Below, in pieces: positions 26,799 through 34,804 of a stretch of DNA of 64,000 nucleotides. The notes beneath the pieces were generated by a model. It did no database searches, was not told where the DNA came from, and was given only the letters and a program-made list of their open reading frames with translations. A program made the position numbers and the translations under genes. Positions within the stretch are counted from its first letter, which is position 1. The number at the start of each line of letters is the position of its first letter. Source of the DNA: JBCAXA01 sp038749025 (GTDB lineage: Bacteria; Pseudomonadota; Gammaproteobacteria; Steroidobacterales; Woeseiaceae); assembly GCA_038749025.1 (NCBI GenBank), contig JBCDIL010000018.1, positions 3,764 to 67,763 of the forward strand. Reading direction: 5' to 3'.

Positions 26799-27623
26799 AT
26801 GGAAGTCGATATCAATGCTCTGATAGAGCAATTTCAACCAATGGTTGTGGACGCTGCAATAGCGCTTGTGAAAGCGATCGCCTTTTTTGTCATCGGTCGG
26901 TGGGTCGCGAAAGCCGTGACCAAGGCCGTTAAGAAAGCGATGGCGCGCAGCGACGTCGAGGACACGCTAGAAACGTTTGTCGGCAACATCGTCTACACCG
27001 TGTTAATGGCAGCCGTTCTGTTAGGTGTTATTTCGACGCTCGGCGTTGAAGTGACATCCCTGGTGGCGTTGCTTGGCGCCGCTGGTCTCGCCGTCGGTCT
27101 CGCACTGCAAGGCTCGCTATCGAATTTCGCCGCCGGTGTATTGATCATCTTATTTAAGCCGTACCGTGTTGGTGACTACATCGAAGCGGCCGGTGTCGCC
27201 GGTTCGGTCGAATCGTTGCAGATTTTCACGACGGTGCTGAAAACACCGGACAACAAAGTCGTCATCGTGCCGAATTCACAGGTCACCGATGGTGTCATCA
27301 CCAACTACTCGACTAACGACACGCGTCGTTTGGATCTCATTGCCGGCGTGTCGTATTCCGATGACCTCGACAAGGTGCGGAACGTCCTCACCGAGATTAT
27401 CGATGAGTCTCAGTACGTACTCGATACGCCAGCGCCAACGATCGCTGTTAGTGAGCTGGCCGATTCAAGCGTCAACTTCGTTGTCCGCCCGTGGGTCAAG
27501 ACCGCCGACTATTGGAACGCGCACTTCACGATCACTGAAACGATCAAGAAACGCTTCGATGCGGAGGGGATTTCCATTCCATTCCCGCAACAAGATGTCT
27601 ACGTGCACCAAGTCGGCGACTAG
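26799..27623 (+). CDS. mscS: small-conductance mechanosensitive channel (MscS family)
   Basis: 274 residues, close to E. coli MscS, starting after a strong GGGAGGAAACT ribosome site. Three membrane segments are present; the pore helix reads GAAGLAVGLALQGSLSNFAAGVLIILFKPYRVGDYI, the family signature with alternating Gly/Ala. The beta domain contains FTTVLKTPDNKVVIVPNSQVTDGVITNYS. It opens on membrane tension to release solutes during hypo-osmotic shock and sits in the inner membrane. Followed by a strong hairpin. Confidence 0.92.
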   Translation: MEVDINALIEQFQPMVVDAAIALVKAIAFFVIGRWVAKAVTKAVKKAMARSDVEDTLETFVGNIVYTVLMAAVLLGVISTLGVEVTSLVALLGAAGLAVGLALQGSLSNFAAGVLIILFKPYRVGDYIEAAGVAGSVESLQIFTTVLKTPDNKVVIVPNSQVTDGVITNYSTNDTRRLDLIAGVSYSDDLDKVRNVLTEIIDESQYVLDTPAPTIAVSELADSSVNFVVRPWVKTADYWNAHFTITETIKKRFDAEGISIPFPQQDVYVHQVGD

Positions 27624-27642
27624 CACGTTCCCAAACGGAAAC

Positions 27643-27671
27643 AGCCCCGGCGATCGGCGATCGCCGGGGCT
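27643..27671 (-). terminator. strong hairpin between convergent genes
   Basis: A perfect 13-bp stem AGCCCCGGCGATC / GATCGCCGGGGCT with a 3-base loop. On the plus strand no T-run follows, but on the minus strand TGTTTCCGTTT does, so it best terminates the small repeat-protein gene and may also stop the mscS transcript. Confidence 0.7.
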
Positions 27672-27695
27672 GGCTCGACCGGTCGCGACTAGCGA

Positions 27696-28172
27696 CTACT
27701 TGTCGCGTTTTTTTACCCGCGTGCGGCTGCGCTCGAGGTTGCCGTTTTCATCTCTGACAGCGCGTCGGGTGGCACTGGTGCGATCGCCGTCTGCATTGCG
27801 GCGGGTACCGGCAGCTCGATTGACGCGGCTGCCGTCATCACGAACACGTTGCGTCGCCCGTGTGTGCTGAACGTTGCCATCAGCGGTCCGTGTTGCGGCG
27901 CGCCGGCCGCGAGCCACGGTATCGCCGTTCTCATCAACCACGTTGACGCGGCGAACGGCCCGAGCATTGCCTTCACCATCGGTCACTGCGCGACGGGTGA
28001 TCGTAGCCTCATTGCCGGCTGGCGTCGTCACGGTGCGAACATCGCGACCCGCGTTGGCGACCGACTCGGTTGAGGCGCTGGAATCATCGGCAGGCGCGGT
28101 CGTGGCGAGACCCAACAGGCCAATCGCTAGCAGTAATTTGGCCGGACGACCGTTTGTTTTTCGCTGGTTCAT
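27696..28172 (-). CDS. small secreted Arg/Thr-rich repeat protein
   Basis: 158 residues from ATG 28172, chosen because AAGGAG lies eight bases upstream. After a Sec signal peptide (LLLAIGLLGLATTAPADD) the mature part is a low-complexity sequence of degenerate repeats about 18-22 residues long, built on a D-E/N-G-N/D core followed by RR: TRRAVTDGEGNARAVRR, VVDENGDTVARGRR, RTADGNVQH, RVRDDGSRVNR, TRRNADGDRTSATRR, VRDENGNLERSR. It is very basic (about one fifth Arg). I do not recognise the family; the repeats look like those of small periplasmic or surface proteins that could bind nucleic acid, lipopolysaccharide or calcium (Asp/Asn-Gly motifs). It is divergent from the SOS-regulated radical SAM gene, whose promoter lies upstream. 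Confidence 0.7.
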   Translation of the reverse strand: MNQRKTNGRPAKLLLAIGLLGLATTAPADDSSASTESVANAGRDVRTVTTPAGNEATITRRAVTDGEGNARAVRRVNVVDENGDTVARGRRAATRTADGNVQHTRATQRVRDDGSRVNRAAGTRRNADGDRTSATRRAVRDENGNLERSRTRVKKRDK

Positions 28173-28239
28173 TGTCGTACTCCTTGTCGTGCTCATTGCT
28201 TCGTGGGTTGCTGGCATTAACGCCTAAGCCATAGAAGCG

Positions 28240-28276
28240 TTGACTTGAGCGACTACTGTATTTATATACAGTTACA
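28240..28276 (+). promoter_or_regulatory. sigma70 promoter overlapped by a LexA (SOS) box
   Basis: TTGACT (28240-28245) and TATATA (28263-28268) are separated by exactly 17 bases. The -10 lies inside a textbook SOS box, CTGT-N8-ACAG at 28256-28271 (flanked as TACTGT...ACAGTT). The start point expected 7 bases after the -10 coincides with the A of the ATG at 28276, so the transcript would be leaderless. LexA binding here would directly occlude RNA polymerase. Confidence 0.85.
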
Positions 28277-29337
28277 TGACTGCGCGATATTCGACGCCCG
28301 GCAGGGGCTACAGCCACAACGTCCCTGGACGCTTCGCGGCCACCGAAACCGTCACCGAGCCGGGTGCCGACCTGGAGACCTCAGCGCCCACCACACACTT
28401 TCATCGCGAGCAAGCCCGCAGCATTGTCTCCGGCAATCGTTCGCCGGACGTTCCGTTCGATTGGTCGATCAACAGCTACCGGGGCTGTGAACACGGCTGT
28501 GTTTACTGTTTCGCTCGTCCCTCACACAGCTACCTTGACCTGTCACCGGGTCGCGACTTCGAAACAGAAATTTTCTACAAACCCAACGGGGCCGATTTAT
28601 TACTGGCGCACCTGGCGAAACCGGGCTATCGCTGCCAGGGAATTACGCTAGGCGCCAATACCGACCCGTATCAGCCCGCCGAGAAGCGCTTCGGCCTAAC
28701 GAGAGCGCTCCTTGATGTGTTCATCGATTGCCGTCACCCGGTCAGCATCGTCACCAAAGGGACGCTCATCGAACGCGATATTGATCGATTAACGCGGCTC
28801 GCGGAACGCGGGCTCACGCAGGTGTCGATCAGCCTGCCAACCTTGGACCGTGGGCTGAAACGGACGCTGGAGCCGCGGGTGGCGAGCGGCGAACGGCGGC
28901 TGAAGACCATTCGGCGCTTGGCCGATGCCGGCATCCCGGTGACGGTGCTGGTCGCACCGATCATCCCAGCGGTCACCTGCGCCGAACTTGAACGCATCTT
29001 GGAAGCGGCCGCGGCCCATGGCGCTAGTCAGGCCCGTTACACGCTGCTGCGTTTGCCGCACGAACTCGAAGGCTTGTTCCGCGATTGGCTCGACACACAT
29101 TTGACACAGCGAGCTGACCACGTGTTTTCGCTGCTCCGCTCGATCGGTGGCGGTCGAACCTACGATTCGCGTTTTGGGCATCGGCAGCGCGGTCATGGTG
29201 CCATTGCGACGCTAATGGGTGACCGTTTCGAGACCGCCTGCCGTCGTTATGGCCTCAACGCGGCCGCAACAAAGCTCCGTACCGATCAGTTCCGCCCACC
29301 GGCTGCGCTGGGCGCGCAGCGCCATCTGCCGTTCTAA
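28276..29337 (+). CDS. PA0069-family radical SAM protein, SOS-controlled
   Basis: 353 residues. The radical SAM cluster motif GCEHGCVYCFARPSH (Cys-X3-Cys-X2-Cys) is preceded by SINSYRGCEHG as in PA0069/Rv2578c proteins and the related spore photoproduct lyases. Other conserved pieces: LDLSPGRDFETEIFYKPN, GANTDPYQPAEKRFGLTRALL, VTKGTLIERDIDRL, SISLPTLD, EPRVASGERRLKTIRRLADAGIPVTVLVAPIIP and YTLLRLPHELEGLFRDWL. The start is fixed by a LexA-box-containing promoter five bases upstream; there is no Shine-Dalgarno, so translation is probably leaderless. The SOS link plus similarity to SplB suggests a role in DNA damage repair, which is inference; no substrate is established. Confidence 0.92.
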   Translation: MTARYSTPGRGYSHNVPGRFAATETVTEPGADLETSAPTTHFHREQARSIVSGNRSPDVPFDWSINSYRGCEHGCVYCFARPSHSYLDLSPGRDFETEIFYKPNGADLLLAHLAKPGYRCQGITLGANTDPYQPAEKRFGLTRALLDVFIDCRHPVSIVTKGTLIERDIDRLTRLAERGLTQVSISLPTLDRGLKRTLEPRVASGERRLKTIRRLADAGIPVTVLVAPIIPAVTCAELERILEAAAAHGASQARYTLLRLPHELEGLFRDWLDTHLTQRADHVFSLLRSIGGGRTYDSRFGHRQRGHGAIATLMGDRFETACRRYGLNAAATKLRTDQFRPPAALGAQRHLPF

Positions 29338-29455
29338 ATCTCGGTTTCGCAGCGATTATGGTACCGTGGTCAGCCACGGGTAGCAGCGGGAACCTGGTCG
29401 CGCCGCATCGGTCGAAAGAAAGGGCGAAGCGAAGGCACGCGGTCCGTTATTTGGC

Positions 29456-30817
29456 ATGAACACAGTTGACAATCAGCGATGGCTAGGAGCCGCAGTTGCG
29501 ATGGCGTTGCTCGCCGGAACAGCGGCGGCTGAAGAACAAGACGTCAATCATGAGTTGCTGATCGAGTCGCAGAACATCGAGCGACTGGTCGATGCCGGCG
29601 ATCATGTCGCAGCGGTCGACGCCAGCAAGCGCTATGTCGTTCTAAACATGGAAACCCACGGGCGCGAGTCGTTGGAAACGGCCCGCGCGTTGTCCACGCT
29701 CGCAGGCGCGCAAGCCCTGGCCGGCGATTCGATTGCGGCACGCGAAAACTACGAAGCGTCGATTACGATTATTGAAACGCTGCAAGATCACCTCAGCGCC
29801 GAGCTTATCGACCCGCTAACCGGCCTTGGACGGGCAACGTTAAAAGCAGAGCGTCCCGATCTCGCCACCGATGCACTCGAGCGTGCGCTGCACGTTAATC
29901 AAGTCAACGTCGGTCCACAAAACCTTGAACAGTTGCCCCTGCTTAACGACCTTACCGAGGCCTACTACCAGTTAGGTGACTTCAAGCAAGTGAAAGCGTT
30001 GCAGCGCTTCGCTGTTGCGCTTTACGAACGCCAATACCCGAACGATGACAACAAGAGCATTATTCCCGCGCTGTATCGGCGAGCTGCGTGGCTCAATAAG
30101 ATGGGTTTGTACCTCGATGAGCAACGGACCTACAACAAGATTATCCGCATCGTCGAACGGGTAGACGGCCGCGCCTCGTTGGAGTTGATCCCAGCGTTAA
30201 CGCGACTCGGGCGCACGTACCTTTTCGCGGCGGAACCCGACGCCATTCTTACGGGCCAGCGGCGGCTTAAACGGTCGATTAACATCGCCAAGAAAAACCC
30301 CGACGCGACACCGGTTCTGCATGCGGAAACCGAGTTGGCACTCGGCGACTTTCACACGCTGACCGGCGATCGAACGAATGCTCGGCGCGCTTATGTCCGT
30401 GCCTGGGACTTGATGACCAGCGAAGATCTGACCCTGCTGACCGAGCGCGATAAGCGGTTCGACAACCCGCAACCGCTGCGCCGCGTGGACTCGCCTGTCG
30501 ATGAGTTCAAATCAACCGCTGGCGCCGAGCTCAGAGAATCGCTAGGCCGCTCGCCGCAAATGGGCTATGTCACCGTCGCGTATGATGTGAACGCCCGGGG
30601 TAACCCCGAGAACTTGCGCGTTGTGGAATCGTTCCCGAAAGGGCTAAAAGACCGAGAGGCGCTAGCATGGGTCCGCAAGTTCCGGTTTCGGCCACGCTTT
30701 GAAGAGCGCAAGCCGGTGCGCACGGTCGATGAAGAGCATCGGTACGAGTTTCGCTACTTTGGTAATGCCGAAGACCTAGCGGAACCTGACGACGACGCTG
30801 ACACCGACGCCACGTAA
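29456..30817 (+). CDS. secreted TPR protein with TonB C-terminal domain
   Basis: 453 residues with a Sec signal peptide (AAVAMALLAGTAAAEE). Residues about 30-330 are a series of TPR-like helix pairs (for example LLNDLTEAYYQLGDFKQVKALQRFAVALYERQYP and ALTRLGRTYLFAAEPD). The C-terminal 110 residues form a TonB_C-like domain (PQMGYVTVAYDVNARGNPENLRVVESFPKGLKDREALAWVRKFRFRPRFE) ending in an acidic tail. Such proteins are common beside envelope genes in marine gammaproteobacteria; no function is known. No TonB membrane anchor or Pro-rich linker is present, so it is not a TonB energy transducer. Confidence 0.75.
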   Translation: MNTVDNQRWLGAAVAMALLAGTAAAEEQDVNHELLIESQNIERLVDAGDHVAAVDASKRYVVLNMETHGRESLETARALSTLAGAQALAGDSIAARENYEASITIIETLQDHLSAELIDPLTGLGRATLKAERPDLATDALERALHVNQVNVGPQNLEQLPLLNDLTEAYYQLGDFKQVKALQRFAVALYERQYPNDDNKSIIPALYRRAAWLNKMGLYLDEQRTYNKIIRIVERVDGRASLELIPALTRLGRTYLFAAEPDAILTGQRRLKRSINIAKKNPDATPVLHAETELALGDFHTLTGDRTNARRAYVRAWDLMTSEDLTLLTERDKRFDNPQPLRRVDSPVDEFKSTAGAELRESLGRSPQMGYVTVAYDVNARGNPENLRVVESFPKGLKDREALAWVRKFRFRPRFEERKPVRTVDEEHRYEFRYFGNAEDLAEPDDDADTDAT

Positions 30818-31163
30818 CGCACCGCCTACCCTGGCGGTACGCGTATAAAACTCAAAATAGCTGGGGAAGCACACTCCATGCGCCTCCCCAGCTGCGCGGG
30901 TCCCTGCGCTGAATCGGCGTTGCCGATACGTTCCCTCGGCGTACCAGCGCGCACCTCCATGGGCACGCTCGTTCGCCGGGTGGCGTGGAAAGCCCCTGCT
31001 TACCGATGCGTTTCCGTCCCCACCGCAAGTCCTGTGTGCCGGCCGCGCAATTTATCTCACCGATTTGTCGGTTTTTTTGCTAAGCGGGGCCGAGCTGCCA
31101 CGGCAACAGGGTCTGGCGTACACTGAGCGGGCGATGGAGAAGGTTTGTCCGGAGGTCGAGTCA
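30818..31163. other. structured intergenic region, possible ncRNA
   Basis: About 345 bases without a convincing gene. On the minus strand AGCTGGGGAGGCGCA / TGTGCTTCCCCAGCT form a 15-bp stem with a 5-base loop (30859-30893) followed by ATTTTGAGTTTT, a plausible terminator. On the plus strand ACCGA-TTTG-TCGGT followed by seven T (31059-31078) is a second small terminator. Between them are further hairpins, e.g. ATCGGC-GTT-GCCGAT. A small RNA on either strand is possible; no known family is recognised. Confidence 0.35.
31059..31078 (+). terminator. small terminator-like hairpin
   Basis: ACCGA-TTTG-TCGGT stem directly followed by T7 (31072-31078), 86 bases before the M48 protease start. The stem is short (5 bp), so efficiency is uncertain; it could end the upstream TPR transcript or a small RNA. 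Confidence 0.45.
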
Positions 31164-32699
31164 ATGTGGCGTCGCAGCATTTTTATTTTTTTGGCTGCCC
31201 TTGCTGGCGCCGGTTGCGTAACCAATCCGGTCACCGGCAAATCGGAACTGCGACTGGTATCCACGGCGCAGCAAATCCAACAGGGCGAGCAAAATTACGC
31301 CCCACTCCTGCAGTCACAAGGGGGAGAGCTGGTGGTCGACACAGAGCTACAACGCTATGTCTCGGGGGTCGGCCAACGCTTGGCAGCGGTTAGTGATCTC
31401 GCCTTGCCGTATGAATTCACGGTACTGAACAATTCCGTGCCCAATGCGTGGGCGTTGCCCGGCGGCAAGATCGCGATCAACCGCGGTCTGCTCGTAGAGC
31501 TCGATTCGGAAGCGGAACTTGCCGCGGTCCTCGGCCACGAGATCGTCCATGCCGCGGCCGGCCATAGCGCCCAAGCGCAAAGCCGTGCGCTAATTTTGCA
31601 AGGCGGTATTCTGGCGACGGCGGTCGCAGCCAACGATAGTGACTACGCCAACATTGCCGTGCTCGGTGCGAACATCGGCGCACAGCTGATCAACCAGCGC
31701 TACAGCCGAAACGCCGAGCTCGAATCGGATCATTACGGCATGAAGTACATGGCGGCTGCCGGCTATGACCCGCAAGGGGCGGTCGAACTGCAACAGACCT
31801 TCGTTCGGCTTAGCGCCGGACGTCAATCCGATTGGCTGTCTGGACTCTTTGCAAGCCACCCACCCTCCCAGCAACGCGTTGCAGCCAATCAAGTGACCGC
31901 TGCCGAGCTCGGCACCCGCGGCATCGGTGGTGCCGATACCTATGCCAATGCGATGGCGAGGATGAAGGCAGCTCAACCCGCCTACGATGCTTACGATAAG
32001 GGCCGTAAAGCCCTCAGCGACGGGGACCTTAACGGTGCTGCCGCACTCGGTCGCGAAGCGATTGACCGCTTACCACGCGAAGCCCATTTTCATGCGCTCC
32101 TCGGCGACGTCGAGCTAAAGCGCAAGAACTACGACAACGCGGTTCGCCACTATGGCCAAGCGATTAATCACAACGACAATTTCTTCTACTACTATTTGCA
32201 ACGCGGTCTGATCGCGGAAGACCGCCGTAACGACGACAGAGCCCGTCTCGATCTCGAGCGCAGTGTGTCGTTACTGCCGACCGGCCCCGCCTACATGGCG
32301 CTTGGCAATATCGCAAAACGCCAAAATCGCCCGCAAGAGGCGGTGGCGTACTACGAGCGCGCGCGCGGCTCGCAAGGCCAGTTGGGTATCGCGGCCGAAG
32401 CCGCGCTGCTCGAGATCGACTTGCCCGCCAACGCCAGCAAATACCTGCGAACACGCAGCGGCCTTGACGATAACGGCGGCTTGTTTGTGGAGATCAGCAA
32501 TCCAATGCGGGTTCCGCTAGGCAATATCGCGCTGGTGATCGACTACATCGATGCGAAAGGACAGCAACGGCGGGTCACGCGACGGATTCGCGGTGTCCTG
32601 CAGCCAGGTCAAAGCAGTCGAATTGCAACGGGGCTCGGCCCATTCCAAGCGGCCAACCAGTTTCGGGTGAATATCGCCAGCGCAGCGCTCACCGAGTAG
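31164..32699 (+). CDS. M48-family metalloprotease lipoprotein with TPR tail (BepA-like)
   Basis: ATG 31164 is chosen over upstream starts because GGAGG sits eight bases before it and it opens a lipoprotein signal (IFIFLAALAGAGC). 511 residues. The catalytic motif is LGHEIVHAAAGH (HEXXH), with the third zinc ligand in NAELESDHYGMKYMAAAGYDPQG. NAWALPGGKIAINRGLL is a conserved family strand. The second half has TPR repeats (AHFHALLGDVELKRKNYDNAVRHYGQAI) and a C-terminal beta domain. E. coli BepA/YfgC of the same plan degrades or chaperones misassembled outer-membrane proteins such as LptD; that role is likely here, in the periplasm. Confidence 0.9.
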   Translation: MWRRSIFIFLAALAGAGCVTNPVTGKSELRLVSTAQQIQQGEQNYAPLLQSQGGELVVDTELQRYVSGVGQRLAAVSDLALPYEFTVLNNSVPNAWALPGGKIAINRGLLVELDSEAELAAVLGHEIVHAAAGHSAQAQSRALILQGGILATAVAANDSDYANIAVLGANIGAQLINQRYSRNAELESDHYGMKYMAAAGYDPQGAVELQQTFVRLSAGRQSDWLSGLFASHPPSQQRVAANQVTAAELGTRGIGGADTYANAMARMKAAQPAYDAYDKGRKALSDGDLNGAAALGREAIDRLPREAHFHALLGDVELKRKNYDNAVRHYGQAINHNDNFFYYYLQRGLIAEDRRNDDRARLDLERSVSLLPTGPAYMALGNIAKRQNRPQEAVAYYERARGSQGQLGIAAEAALLEIDLPANASKYLRTRSGLDDNGGLFVEISNPMRVPLGNIALVIDYIDAKGQQRRVTRRIRGVLQPGQSSRIATGLGPFQAANQFRVNIASAALTE

Positions 32700-32764
32700 C
32701 CGCTTGCAAACGCCGTTTCCGCCACTATATCCGGAAGTCGTGTCGGTATCGTAGCGAGCCAAAC

Positions 32765-33418
32765 ATGTTCGGACAACGCAAGAAAACGACCCTACCCTCC
32801 CCAGCCGATGCGTTACCCGGGCGCGACACGCCAATCGTGGCGCCCGGTAAGCACGTGGTAAACGGTGCATCACTTACAGAACCGTACCCGTCAGATACGG
32901 CGCTGGCGATGTTTGGTCTCGGTTGTTTTTGGGGCGCGGAACGACGTTTCTGGCAAACGCCGGGCGTTGTCGTTACGGCCGTCGGTTACGCCGGTGGCTA
33001 CACGAAAAACCCAACGTATGAAGAAGTCTGCAGCGGCCAGACGGGCCACAACGAAGTGGTACGGGTGGTTTATCGCCCAACGGAAATCGCGTTCGACGAC
33101 CTGTTGAAAGTGTTTTGGGAGTCGCACAACCCAACGCAGGGCATGCGCCAAGGCAACGACGTAGGCACGCAATACCGCTCAGGCATCTACACCTACGACG
33201 ACGCTCAGCACAGTAGCGCCGAAGCGTCGAAAGCGGCATTCCAGCAGGCGCTAGACACCGCCGGTCACGGCACGATTACGACAGAGATCGTGGCGGCCCC
33301 CACGTTCTACTTCGCCGAGGATTACCACCAGCAATATCTCGCGCGTAACCCGAACGGCTACTGCGGCCTCGGTGGCACCGGCGTCAGTTGTCCTGTTGGC
33401 ATCGGCGATAGCGCTTAA
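32765..33418 (+). CDS. msrA: peptide-methionine (S)-S-oxide reductase MsrA
   Basis: 217 residues, typical for MsrA. The catalytic motif GCFWGAE (Cys54) is followed by GVVVTAVGYAGGYTKNPTYEEVCSGQTGHNEVVRV and FWESHNPTQGMRQGNDVGTQYRSGIY, and the C-terminal resolving-cysteine region GYCGLGGTGVSCPVG. It reduces methionine S-sulfoxide in proteins using thioredoxin. It has no signal peptide, so is cytoplasmic, complementing the periplasmic MsrPQ further right. Confidence 0.95.
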   Translation: MFGQRKKTTLPSPADALPGRDTPIVAPGKHVVNGASLTEPYPSDTALAMFGLGCFWGAERRFWQTPGVVVTAVGYAGGYTKNPTYEEVCSGQTGHNEVVRVVYRPTEIAFDDLLKVFWESHNPTQGMRQGNDVGTQYRSGIYTYDDAQHSSAEASKAAFQQALDTAGHGTITTEIVAAPTFYFAEDYHQQYLARNPNGYCGLGGTGVSCPVGIGDSA

Positions 33419-33703
33419 CGCCGACCACTCGCCACAGAGTTCGTCAGCGCTGCGTCGTAACCGGTGCGCCGGAAATCGCGCAGCCCCGGTACGGCGCTGT
33501 ATCCGTTACGATGGCGAGGTCGATTGACGAGAGCATCATGACGCGAACAACGAACAACGCCCGGCGCCCCGGTCGCCAACGAACGGCTACCGTCGTTGCC
33601 AACCGACCCCAGTGGACCGGCGAGAACCCAACACGAAGATGGCTGGATCCAATGGTCGTGCGCCGCGGCACTGACGCTTACGGCACGGGTGGTTGTCACT
33701 AGG

Positions 33704-34786
33704 ATGCGCTGGCTCTTGTTCATAATTTTGGCCCTTTGCCTGGGCTATTTTTTTCTTTGGCCAACGCCCGTCAATCCGAAAGCTTGGCAAGCGCCGCAAT
33801 CCACGGGCTTCAGCGGACCGCACAGCACCAATGACAGACTCGCCTCGATCGACACTCGCTCAATCGCCCCGTTTGTCGGGCCCGAAGCGCTAGCAATAGA
33901 TGCGGCTGGACACCTGCTGACCGGCGTCGAGTCTGGCGAGGTGTTGCGTCTCAAACCTGACTCGCCGCCGGAGGTCGTGGCGCGATTGGGAGGACGACCG
34001 CTGGGCATCGCCGTTGCAGATAGCGGCCGCATCTATGTCGCGAATGCTGGCATCGGTTTGCAGCAATTGAACCCCGACGGGCGCTCAAAAGTTCTTGCCC
34101 GACAATTCGCCGGTACGTCGATCGCTTACGCCAATGCCGTCGCGATCGCGCCGGACGGCGGTGTCTACTTCACCGATGCGTCAACGCACTTCCACCCAGG
34201 CGCCCACGGCGGCACGCTGGCCGCTAGCGTGTTGGATCTATTAGAGCATGACCCGAACGGTCGGCTCCTGCGGTACGACCCAGAGAGCGAAGAGATCGAT
34301 CTGATCCGCGACAACCTTGCTTTTCCGAACGGTATCGTCATCGACCCAAGCGGCGAGTTTCTGCTGCTTGCTGAAACCGGCGAGTACCGGGTACTTAAAG
34401 TGTGGCTGACTGGCCGGCGTCAGGGTGATGTGGAAACGGTGCTCGACAACCTGCCGGGCTTCCCGGACAACCTTGCTCGAACGGGTGACGGCACTTTTTG
34501 GGTCGGGCTCACCGCACCGCGCAAGGCGTTGCTGGATAATCTCGACGATCAACCGTTTTTGCGCAAGATGCTGGCTCGACTGCCAGTCGCTTTTAGGCCG
34601 GGACCGACCCCGTACGCGCATCTGATTGAGTTCGATGCAGCCGGTCAAATCGTTATGGACTTGCAGTCCTCGGTAGGCCCCCTAATCGCGGTAACCGGCG
34701 CTGTGTCGGACAAGCAGACGATCTACATTGCCTCGTTACACGGTTCAGACATCGGCGTGGTGCCGAAGCTGACCGTGCGCCGATAG
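33704..34786 (+). CDS. SMP-30/strictosidine synthase-like beta-propeller protein
   Basis: The start is taken at ATG 33704 (360 residues), which opens a membrane/signal segment (LLFIILALCLGYFFL). The body has six-bladed propeller motifs of the SMP-30/gluconolactonase/strictosidine synthase group: GPEALAIDAAGHLLTGVESGEVLRL, GIAVADSGRIYVANAGIGL, VAIAPDGGVYFTDAS, FPNGIVIDPSGEFLLLAETGEYRV and LPGFPDNLARTGDGTFWVGL. Proteins of this group hydrolyse lactones or arylesters, but the animal APMAP-like branch has uncertain activity. It is followed 18 bases later by a drug-efflux transporter. Confidence 0.82.
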   Translation: MRWLLFIILALCLGYFFLWPTPVNPKAWQAPQSTGFSGPHSTNDRLASIDTRSIAPFVGPEALAIDAAGHLLTGVESGEVLRLKPDSPPEVVARLGGRPLGIAVADSGRIYVANAGIGLQQLNPDGRSKVLARQFAGTSIAYANAVAIAPDGGVYFTDASTHFHPGAHGGTLAASVLDLLEHDPNGRLLRYDPESEEIDLIRDNLAFPNGIVIDPSGEFLLLAETGEYRVLKVWLTGRRQGDVETVLDNLPGFPDNLARTGDGTFWVGLTAPRKALLDNLDDQPFLRKMLARLPVAFRPGPTPYAHLIEFDAAGQIVMDLQSSVGPLIAVTGAVSDKQTIYIASLHGSDIGVVPKLTVRR

Positions 34787-34804
34787 CACCACTGCCACGC
34801 CATT

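Noticed and set aside
30878..31126. 82-codon frame between TPR and M48 genes
   Set aside because: Crosses both predicted terminator structures and has no protein features.
33511..33702. 63-codon frame ending just before the SMP-30-like start
   Set aside because: No ribosome site, signal or domain; could provide translational coupling but evidence is too thin.
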